Below, piece after piece: positions 10,493-16,850 of a stretch of 64,000 bases of DNA (the first letter of the stretch is position 1; every line of letters starts with the position of its first letter). The stretch comes from Rhodococcus sp. OK519 (lineage in GTDB: Bacteria > Actinomycetota > Actinomycetes > Mycobacteriales > Mycobacteriaceae): NCBI RefSeq assembly GCF_003051005.1, contig NZ_QAOW01000008.1:124001-188000 (forward strand), in the 5' to 3' direction. The position numbers and the translations under genes were made by a program. The notes beneath the pieces are model-generated. The model saw nothing but the letters and a program-made list of their open reading frames with translations. It had not been told where the DNA came from and did not search any database.

Positions 10493-12229
10493 ATGAACTT
10501 CTCTCTTGTCATCTCGAACGGAACAGTGGTGGACGGGACCGGTGGCGAGCCGTACTTCGCCGATATCGGCGTTCGTGAGGGCCGGATCGTGGCCGTCACT
10601 CCCAGCGGCGGTCTCGGCGGCGCGAACGCCGACGAGGTCATCGATGCGACCGGGCTGGTCGTGACACCGGGCTTCGTCGACATCCACACCCACTACGACG
10701 GGCAGGTCACCTGGGATCCGATGCTGACGCCCAGCTGCTGGCACGGCGTCACGACCGCCGTGATGGGCAATTGCGGCGTGGGATTCGCGCCCGTCACCGA
10801 GGCCGAGCGGGATTGGCTGATCGGGTTGATGGAGGGCGTGGAAGACATTCCGGGTGCCGCACTGTCGGAGGGCATCAAGTGGGCCTGGGAATCGTTCCCC
10901 CAGTATCTCGATGAGATCGATCGCCTTCCGCTGGCGATCGATGTCGGAACACACGTCCCACACGGATCGCTACGGGCGTACGTCATGGGCGATCGGGGTG
11001 CCCGCAACGAGCCCGCCTCGCCCGAGGACATCGAGCTGATGGCCAAGCTGGTGCGCGAGGGCGTCGAGGCCGGGGCCCTGGGGTTCTCGACCTCACGCAC
11101 CATCGCCCACAAGGCCATCGACGGGGAGCCGGTGCCCGGCACCTTCGCTGCAGAGGACGAACTGTTCGCGATCGGTCAGGCGTTGGCCGCTGCGGGCACC
11201 GGGGTCTTCGAACTCGCTCCCGCGGGCATCATGGGCGAGGATCTCGCGGCGCCCGATCGAGAAATGGACTGGATGCTACGGCTGGCCGAACTCACCGGGC
11301 GGACAGTGTGTTTCGGTCTGATGCAGCACGACGCCGTACCGGACGACTGGAAGCGTCTCCTCGACCGGGCCGCCGACGCGTACGACTCCGGCATACCGCT
11401 GCGTCCGCAGGTTCCCGCGCGTCCACTCGGCCTACTGGCCGGGTTGCAGACATTCAACGCCTTCTCGACTCGGCCCACCTACCTCGCCGCCGTCGAACGC
11501 TCCGCCGGGGACCTGGACGCCCTGGTCGCCGCGCTTCGAGACCCTCGAGTCCGACGGGCCGTGCTCGCCGAGTCCGACTCGCCCACCAACAAGATGCCCT
11601 ACCTCGGCCAGCTGGACCGGACCTTCAACCTCGGCAACCCGCCGGAGTACGAACCCGCTCCCGAGGCCAGCCTCGCCCGAGAGGCCGAGCGTGCCGGGCG
11701 GGATCCGTTCGAGTACGCCTACGACCTGCTGCTGTCGGATTCGGGCCGCGCACTGTTCTTCCGGCCGCTGCTCAGCTACTCCGACTTCACGCACGATGCC
11801 CTCCGGGACATGCTGATTCATCCCGCGACCGCGGTCGGCCTCGGGGACGGCGGAGCGCACGCTGGCGCCATCTGCGATGCGTCCAACACCACCTATCTGC
11901 TCACCCATTGGGCCCGCGACCGCAGCCGAGGCGCCCAGATTCCGTTGGCGACCGCGGTGAAGAAGATGACCCTGGACACGGCCACCATCTACGGGCTCGG
12001 CGACCGCGGCGTGATCGCCGAGGGCAAGAAGGCCGACCTCAACGTCATCGACTTCGAGCGACTGCAACTGCGGCCGCCGGCCGTGGAGCACGACCTGCCC
12101 GGCGGGGCACGGCGGCTGCTGCAGCGCGCCGACGGGTACCGGGCCACGATCGTCTCCGGCCAGGTGGTGTTGCGCGACGGGGAAGACACCGGAGCCCGTC
12201 CCGGCGCCCTGGTCCGCGGCCCACGCTGA
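10493..12229 (+). CDS. N-acyl-D-amino-acid deacylase family amidohydrolase
   Basis: 578-residue metal-dependent amidohydrolase. The N-terminus is the usual small beta domain (LVISNGTVVDGTGG), then the barrel begins with the metal ligands in GFVDIHTHYDGQ around residues 60-70. NCGVGFAPV, a catalytic-site histidine in QVPARPLG context, and the late aspartate in GLGDGGAHAGAICDAS fit the D-aminoacylase/COG3653 subfamily. Such enzymes hydrolyse N-acyl-D-amino acids, but many actinobacterial members have no proven substrate. Start ATG follows GCGAGGAC. The preceding 211 bases hold no gene. It stands alone, so context gives no substrate clue. Confidence 0.88.
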   Translation: MNFSLVISNGTVVDGTGGEPYFADIGVREGRIVAVTPSGGLGGANADEVIDATGLVVTPGFVDIHTHYDGQVTWDPMLTPSCWHGVTTAVMGNCGVGFAPVTEAERDWLIGLMEGVEDIPGAALSEGIKWAWESFPQYLDEIDRLPLAIDVGTHVPHGSLRAYVMGDRGARNEPASPEDIELMAKLVREGVEAGALGFSTSRTIAHKAIDGEPVPGTFAAEDELFAIGQALAAAGTGVFELAPAGIMGEDLAAPDREMDWMLRLAELTGRTVCFGLMQHDAVPDDWKRLLDRAADAYDSGIPLRPQVPARPLGLLAGLQTFNAFSTRPTYLAAVERSAGDLDALVAALRDPRVRRAVLAESDSPTNKMPYLGQLDRTFNLGNPPEYEPAPEASLAREAERAGRDPFEYAYDLLLSDSGRALFFRPLLSYSDFTHDALRDMLIHPATAVGLGDGGAHAGAICDASNTTYLLTHWARDRSRGAQIPLATAVKKMTLDTATIYGLGDRGVIAEGKKADLNVIDFERLQLRPPAVEHDLPGGARRLLQRADGYRATIVSGQVVLRDGEDTGARPGALVRGPR

Positions 12230-12563
12230 CCGCCCATCGCGCCAGCGCTCGACCGAAACCGGACGTCATCCGGATAGTCCAGCCCAACGGCCACCGTGGA
12301 CCCGAGGCGCATCCCCGGAAGTTCGATGTCTTTGCTTCGGGAAGCCGTGGTCACCGGCCGATAATTCGGACGCGCCGTACAGTGGGGTACAAGCCGGGAA
12401 GTTCTCATACCCGGCGATCTATTCTCCTCAGAGATTCGTCTCGCTGATCGAGTAGTGAAATCCACCGCGACGCCGACGGGGCGTCGCCGGCGACGCCGAC
12501 CTGGCGCGAGACAGTGCCAGGCTCGAGAGACGGCCGACCGATACCGACATGTAAGGACCCGCC
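12230..12563. other. Non-coding stretch upstream of a small ORF
   Basis: Roughly 330 bases without a supported gene. AT-richer patches such as CCGATAATTCGG near 12358-12369 and a run around 12415-12430 could carry promoter elements for the downstream small ORF, but I could not assign -10/-35 boxes with confidence. No terminator-class hairpin for the amidohydrolase gene was evident. Confidence 0.35.
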
Positions 12564-12737
12564 GTGAACACCAACCATGATTCCGCGAACGGACGACTCT
12601 TCTCCGATCCGATAGCTGAAGCTGACGGCGGAAACAGCTACCCCGCACAAGAGGTCGCCGACCCCACAACCCCTCCTCATCGGCAGGCGCCGACGACCAG
12701 TGAGGAGATTCACCGCGCGCTCTTCAGCACGCAGTAG
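12564..12737 (+). CDS. Small hypothetical protein (57 aa)
   Basis: Short frame starting at GTG with a TAAGGA Shine-Dalgarno 7-12 bases upstream and ending at TAG. The 57-residue product begins VNTNHDSANG, is polar, acidic and proline-containing, and ends EEIHRALFSTQ. There is no signal peptide or membrane helix, and I recognise no family. Support is the ribosome site, the isolated position on the same strand as the cold-shock gene 250 bases downstream, and the absence of any competing frame. It may be a small protein or an upstream ORF within the leader of the csp transcript. Confidence 0.5.
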   Translation: MNTNHDSANGRLFSDPIAEADGGNSYPAQEVADPTTPPHRQAPTTSEEIHRALFSTQ

Positions 12738-12987
12738 CCCTCTGCGACAACACTTGCGGGTTCTTCGACCAGCCGATCTCGGCGGGCCTGCACAGCCGAT
12801 ACGAGCTTTTCCCCGCATGTGTGGTTGACTGTCGTCGGTCGTAGTTTTTGTTCGCGTTTTGCCACGCTCGCAAATGCTTGTTGCGGGCGGAATGGATCTC
12901 CTTTTCAGGAATCGCCGTCGTGTGATGCCGACCTGGCTGTGCCAAATTCTCGGCAGAGTTCGTAGAGCATGACAAGAGGAGATACAC
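12738..12987 (+). promoter_or_regulatory. Cold-shock gene leader region
   Basis: About 250 bases before the cold-shock gene with no supported coding frame. It is AT-richer than the neighbourhood (GTAGTTTTTGTTCGCGTTTTG near 12840-12861) and ends in a strong AAGAGGAG ribosome site at about 12972-12979. Long structured 5' leaders that control translation at low temperature are known for cspA-type genes. That this one acts so is an inference from its length and position. Confidence 0.4.
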
Positions 12988-13191
12988 ATGGCAGAGGGCA
13001 CCGTGAAGTGGTTCAACTCCGAGAAGGGGTTCGGCTTCATCGCACCTTCCGACGGTTCCGCTGACGTCTTCGCGCACTACTCGGAGATCCAGACCGGCGG
13101 GTTCCGCACGCTCGAGGAGAACCAGCAGGTGCGGTTCGAGATCGGCCAGGGCGCCAAGGGCCCCCAGGCAACCGGCATCACCGTAATCTGA
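12988..13191 (+). CDS. cspA: Cold-shock protein (CspA family)
   Basis: 67-residue single cold-shock domain, the standard length. It has [13 protein letters not shown] containing RNP1 (KGFGFI), and DVFAHYSEI as RNP2, plus the closing [14 protein letters not shown]. Family members bind single-stranded nucleic acid and act as RNA chaperones in the cytoplasm. A strong Shine-Dalgarno (AAGAGGAG) lies 9 bases upstream of the ATG. A textbook terminator follows the stop, so the gene is monocistronic or pairs only with the small ORF upstream. Many actinobacteria carry several csp genes, so which paralogue this is cannot be told. Confidence 0.95.
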   Translation: MAEGTVKWFNSEKGFGFIAPSDGSADVFAHYSEIQTGGFRTLEENQQVRFEIGQGAKGPQATGITVI

Positions 13192-13227
13192 TCCACCCCG
13201 CCCTCCCCCTCGCGGGGATGTGAGGCA

Positions 13228-13274
13228 ACGTCGAACCCCGCCCCCTATGCATGGGGCGGGGTTCGACGTGTTTG
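13228..13274 (+). terminator. Rho-independent terminator of the cold-shock gene
   Basis: Perfect 17-base inverted repeat: arms 13228-13244 and 13253-13269 around an 8-base loop, followed by GTTTGT. It sits 37 bases after the csp stop. It also lies just beyond the 3' end of the convergent MerR gene, so it may work in both directions. Confidence 0.85.
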
Positions 13275-13279
13275 TACGA

Positions 13280-13603
13280 TCAGGAAAACTGTAGCCGCGC
13301 AGTCGAATTCGCGAGCATCACGTTCTCCTCGATCAGGCGTGCGCGGGTGTCTTCCAGGTCCAGGATGTGCGCAATGCCGATGAGGTTCACCCCCAACCCG
13401 ACCAGCTCGCCGATCCGGTCCAAACGCCGCAGATCGTTCGGACTGTAGCGCCGGGTTCCCCCCGACGTGCGGGTGGGAGTGATGAGGCCCCGGCGCTCGT
13501 ACAGGCGCAGCGTCTGCAGGCCTACGCCGGATAGTTCCGAAGCGACAGAGATGCTGTAGACGCCGCGACTCGCGCGTCCGACCGAGTCAGTACCTGGCGC
13601 CAC
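13280..13603 (-). CDS. MerR-family regulator, HspR-like
   Basis: 107 residues with an N-terminal MerR winged helix: YSISVASELSGVGLQTLRLYERRGLITPTRTSGGTRRYS, followed by a DLRRLDRIGELVGLGVNLIGIAHILDLED helical segment. The wording VGLQTLRLYERRGL and GVNLIGI are typical of HspR, the repressor of heat-shock genes at HAIR sites, but the dnaK operon is not here. It is therefore probably an HspR paralogue. GTG at 13603 was chosen for the GGAGGG element just upstream; the longer frame to 13702 begins with low-similarity sequence. It is convergent with the cold-shock gene. Confidence 0.85.
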   Translation of the reverse strand: MAPGTDSVGRASRGVYSISVASELSGVGLQTLRLYERRGLITPTRTSGGTRRYSPNDLRRLDRIGELVGLGVNLIGIAHILDLEDTRARLIEENVMLANSTARLQFS

Positions 13604-13710
13604 CGTGCCCTCCGGATCGATAGTAATTGCAGCTTCAATCACCCGATACCGAACACAATAGATCGCCCGCGCAGTGCCCGCCGGGCGTTGACTCGTCGCC
13701 AAGGCCTACG

Positions 13711-13959
13711 TCAGGGCAGTACGGCCACGTGCAGGTTGTCGACGGCACGAGCAAGGGTGGCAAGTTCTGCTCGCGCAGATTTCATCGCAGCCGAATGGCT
13801 GAGCGGGACCGCCCGCACGGCCCCGCCGCCGACCGGTCGACGCCGACCCGTCCCGGCCGCCCGCTCCCTGTCGTCTTCCACGCGCTGGCGGCTTGCATAC
13901 ACGCGGAGCCAGAACGCTGCATCGAGGGTTAGTGGCATGGGTTCAGTGACCACGGTCAT
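13711..13959 (-). CDS. Hypothetical protein, possibly leaderless
   Basis: 82-residue frame starting MTVVTEPMPLTLDAAFWLRVY and ending ARAVDNLHVAVLP, with a basic arginine-rich middle. No family recognised. It begins with ATG directly after a TATAGAAT element, five bases upstream, which would put the transcript start at or near the start codon; that suggests a leaderless message. It lies head-to-head with the second MerR gene and just upstream of the HspR-like gene on the same strand. Coding status is uncertain. Confidence 0.45.
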   Translation of the reverse strand: MTVVTEPMPLTLDAAFWLRVYASRQRVEDDRERAAGTGRRRPVGGGAVRAVPLSHSAAMKSARAELATLARAVDNLHVAVLP

Positions 13960-14185
13960 AAAAATTCTATACTGGCGACTGTAGACAATCGGGAGCTTCC
14001 GTTATAGCCTTTGTTTCGTTGATACAGAAGCCCGAGTGGCGCGGCAGAGAACGAACTGCCGAACGGAGAATCCCGATTGGGAGGTGGTGCACGGTCAGCT
14101 ATTACTCGATCGCGTCCCGTCCGCCGAGACAGGGCGCAAGCAAGGAGGCCGGCCGAAAGGCGGGTCTGTTCAAGTGAATCCCCTC

Positions 14186-14216
14186 GGGCCCCGGCGCCGC
14201 ACAGGCGCCGGGGCCC
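14186..14216. terminator. GC-rich hairpin ahead of the second MerR gene
   Basis: Perfect 13-base stem: arms 14186-14198 and 14204-14216 around a 5-base loop. It ends 6 bases before the GTG start at 14223. It is strong enough to terminate or attenuate transcription entering the MerR gene, but there is no U-tract after it (CCCGTCC follows). It could also mask the ribosome site. Confidence 0.5.
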
Positions 14217-14222
14217 CCGTCC

Positions 14223-14624
14223 GTGCATACGAAAGGCGCCGAGCGCATTCCTACGAAGCCTGATAGCAACAGCCCGAACGAAAGCGGCCCTGGAGACAGG
14301 TTCGACGACGAGGACTTTCCTGCATACAGCATGGGACGGGCCGCCGAGCTTCTCGGCGTCACACAAGCATTCCTCCGCAGCCTCGACACCGCGAAACTGG
14401 TCACCCCGCTGCGATCCGGCGGTGGCCACCGCCGCTACTCCCGATACCAGCTACGCATCGCTGCCCGCGCCCGCGAACTGATCGACCAGGGCACCGCACT
14501 CGACGCTGCCTGCCGCATCATCATCCTCGAAGACCAACTCGCCGAAGCCCTTCGCATCAACACCGAACTCCGAGCACAGCAGCATCCGGACCAGGCCACT
14601 GCCGAGGACGACATCACCGACTGA
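14223..14624 (+). CDS. MerR-like helix-turn-helix regulator
   Basis: 133 residues. The wing-helix domain is at about residues 33-75: FPAYSMGRAAELLGVTQAFLRSLDTAKLVTPLRSGGGHRRYS, then YQLRIAARARELIDQGTALDAACRIIILEDQLAEAL, a helical stretch that probably dimerises. Similar short MerR proteins (FPAY.MGRAAE) are common in mycobacteria and relatives; their targets are not established to my knowledge. The GTG at 14223 is the only early start in frame; the first 30 residues are disordered-looking, and the true start could be a little later. A 13-bp hairpin sits immediately upstream. Confidence 0.75.
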   Translation: MHTKGAERIPTKPDSNSPNESGPGDRFDDEDFPAYSMGRAAELLGVTQAFLRSLDTAKLVTPLRSGGGHRRYSRYQLRIAARARELIDQGTALDAACRIIILEDQLAEALRINTELRAQQHPDQATAEDDITD

Positions 14625-14750
14625 CACCGGCCCCGATACCGTCCGATAACCGGCGCACCCGAGACCCCACCCGAGACCCTCAGTTCCGAGGATCTCAGGT
14701 CAGCTCCCGGTCACGTCGGAATCGAGCGCCTGCAATTCGGGAGTAGCGCG

Positions 14751-15212
14751 TCAGTCGCGGGCCCGGCTCGGGGGGAACCCACCTGTCGCGATGGGACCCC
14801 ATTCCTCGATCGTGATCCGGATGAGGCTCTTGTCCTGCTTCCGCATCGCCTCGCGGTACTCGTCCCAGTCGGGATGTTCGCCCGAGATGCACCGGAAGTA
14901 TTCGACGAGCGGTTCGAGGGCGTCGGGCATGTCGAGAACCTCGGCGGTGCCGTCGATCTGGACGTACGCCCCGTTGAACTCGTCGGACAGCACACAAACG
15001 CTCACGTGCGGGTCACGGCGCAGGTTCGCAGCCTTGGCCCGCTGCGGGTACGTCGAGATGACGATCCGGCCCTCCTTGTCCACACCCGAGGTGACGGGCG
15101 AAATCTGCAGTCCCCCCGACCGTTTGTGCGTAATGAGAACCATGCGGTGGCGGGGACGGATGAATTCGAGCAACTGCTCGCGGGTGACGATCTCGGCGGT
15201 GGCGACGGCCAT
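14751..15212 (-). CDS. PPOX-class F420-dependent flavoprotein
   Basis: 153-residue split-barrel protein of the pyridoxamine-phosphate-oxidase-like superfamily. RHRMVLITHKRSGGLQISPVT, GRIVISTYPQRAKAANLRRDPHVSVCVL and EYREAMRKQDKSLIRITIEEWGP are the pattern of TIGR03618-type F420-binding proteins of actinobacteria. These proteins reduce or bind F420-dependent substrates; the specific substrate here is not deducible. ATG at 15212 lies behind a GGAGAG ribosome site. It is convergent with the MerR gene and has no operon partner. Confidence 0.85.
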   Translation of the reverse strand: MAVATAEIVTREQLLEFIRPRHRMVLITHKRSGGLQISPVTSGVDKEGRIVISTYPQRAKAANLRRDPHVSVCVLSDEFNGAYVQIDGTAEVLDMPDALEPLVEYFRCISGEHPDWDEYREAMRKQDKSLIRITIEEWGPIATGGFPPSRARD

Positions 15213-15387
15213 GGCGCACTCTCCTGGTCGGCTCGGTCGGTGTACTTTCCCAGCCTATCGGCGGGACAATTCGTCTCGACGGGTGATCTCGCCGGAGGAG
15301 TCGGAAATGACACCGTTCAAGGGCTCGCCCAGACCGTCGTCCTCGCCATCGCCGTCGCAGACCGGTGGCGTTACATGACAACCTGAT

Positions 15388-16191
15388 TCAGCGCCGATGC
15401 CCGTCCGGCGACGCCCCGTTCGCCGCCTGATTCCACGCCCCGCCCGCTCCCGACAGGAACGGGCCCACGATGTCGATCGGCAGTGGGAATACGACCGTCG
15501 AGTTCTGGTCCGCTCCGAGCTCGAGCAGGGTCTGCAGGTACCGCAACTGCAGCGATGCCGGGTTGCGACTGAGCACCTCCGCGGCCTGCCTCAGTTCCTC
15601 CGACGCCTGCAGTTCCCCGTGCGCGTTGATCACCTTGGCCCGTCGCTCCCGCTCGGCCTCGGCCTCGCGTGCCATCGCCCGCTGCATCGCCTCGGGAATC
15701 TCGACGTCCTTGATCTCGACGGCGCGCACCTGCACTCCCCACGGCTCGGTCTGCGCGTCGATGCTGGCGCGCAGGTCGCGGTTGAGCTCGTCGCGATGCG
15801 CGAGCAGGGTGTCGAGGTCGGCGCGCCCCACGACCGAGCGCAGAGTGGTCTGCGCCATGAGTGAGGTTGCCACGGCATGATTCTCGACTGCCGTCACCGA
15901 CTTCACCGGATCTGTCACCTGGAACAGCACGACGGCGTTGACCCGGGCAGGCACGTTGTCCTTGGTGATCACCTCCTGCGGCGGAATGGTGAGGGTCACC
16001 ACCCGCAGGTCGACCCGGATCATCCGGTCCACCGCGGGAGCCAGCAGACGCAGGCCGGGCCCGGTCGCAGGGCGCACCCGGCCCAAGCGGAACACCACAC
16101 CGCGCTCGTACTCTCGCAGCACTCGCACCGAGAACAACAGAACGACGACGGCGAACACGATCACCGCGAGAACGACCACGACGGCGGTCAT
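15388..16191 (-). CDS. SPFH/band-7 protein (slipin type)
   Basis: 267 residues: one N-terminal membrane helix (TAVVVVLAVIVFAVVVLLF), then a band-7 domain starting RVLREYERGVVFRLGRV and running through VITKDNVPARVNAVVLFQVTDPVKSV and WGVQVRAVEIKDVEIPEAMQRAMAREAEAERERRAKVI. That order is characteristic of bacterial slipins (stomatin-like scaffolds of membrane microdomains). The NfeD partner usually encoded next to slipins is absent. Its ATG overlaps the stop of the upstream cysteine-rich gene (ATGA), so it is the third member of the nitric oxide reductase operon. A role in stabilising that membrane enzyme is an inference from position. Confidence 0.9.
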   Translation of the reverse strand: MTAVVVVLAVIVFAVVVLLFSVRVLREYERGVVFRLGRVRPATGPGLRLLAPAVDRMIRVDLRVVTLTIPPQEVITKDNVPARVNAVVLFQVTDPVKSVTAVENHAVATSLMAQTTLRSVVGRADLDTLLAHRDELNRDLRASIDAQTEPWGVQVRAVEIKDVEIPEAMQRAMAREAEAERERRAKVINAHGELQASEELRQAAEVLSRNPASLQLRYLQTLLELGADQNSTVVFPLPIDIVGPFLSGAGGAWNQAANGASPDGHRR

Positions 16192-16850
16192 GATCGCCTC
16201 ACCCGACTCCAGCCGGCCGGAGGACCGCCGTCGTCGGATGCGGGTTCGAATCCGCCCCACCGGGTGCGATAGCGATCGTGCCGCATGGCGTCCTCCCCTG
16301 GATTCTTCTCGGGCACAGCTGGATCGGGTGTGTCGAAGTTGGCGGGGCTGCGCCGCAGATGTGACGTGAGCGGGATCGCGCACACGGCGGAGAGCACCGC
16401 GCTGCCGACGAGGAGCGCGGACTCCACCGGTGTGTGGAATCCGATCAGCCCGAAGAGCGGAAACAGGACCGCGAGTCCGGCAGGAACGCACGCGATCCCG
16501 CGGTGGAAGAGGCCCGCCTCCGAATGCGGCCACGGGTCGAGCGCCCGACTCACCTCACGACCGTGCTCGGACGTGGTGCACGAGGCCTTGACCGGGCAGC
16601 TGTTGCACACGGCCGGACTCGCCCGGTACCTCACGACGCGGTTGTCCGGATCGAACGACGTCGGCCACAGCCACTGGTTCTCCGGACACTCCCACGCATC
16701 GTGATCGCGGTGATAAGTGAAAGCGCCGTGCGTCCAGTCCCCCGCCCGACGGCCGACCCGTCGGGCCAGAAGATCCAGCCCGTACGCGGCGACGACGAGG
16801 AACGCGGAGTATCCGCAGATCATCCAGACCACCGGATCGACGGCGCTCAC
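16188..16850 (-). CDS. Membrane protein with a four-cysteine cluster, coupled to NorZ
   Basis: 220 residues of a family I cannot name. A helix spans about residues 8-28. The soluble segment then reads ...DAWECPENQWLWP... and VVRYRASPAVCNSCPVKASC, placing cysteines at 55, 82, 85 and 91 (C-x26-C-x2-C-x5-C), followed by SEHGREVSRALDPWPHSEAG. Two further helices lie at about 135-175, and the tail is polar. The cysteine block resembles the zinc-ribbon-like end of IS1182-type transposases. GTG at 16850 overlaps the norB stop (GTGA) and its own stop overlaps the slipin ATG, so all three genes are coupled. A metal or Fe-S role in nitric oxide metabolism is a guess. Confidence 0.8.
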   Translation of the reverse strand: MSAVDPVVWMICGYSAFLVVAAYGLDLLARRVGRRAGDWTHGAFTYHRDHDAWECPENQWLWPTSFDPDNRVVRYRASPAVCNSCPVKASCTTSEHGREVSRALDPWPHSEAGLFHRGIACVPAGLAVLFPLFGLIGFHTPVESALLVGSAVLSAVCAIPLTSHLRRSPANFDTPDPAVPEKNPGEDAMRHDRYRTRWGGFEPASDDGGPPAGWSRVRRS

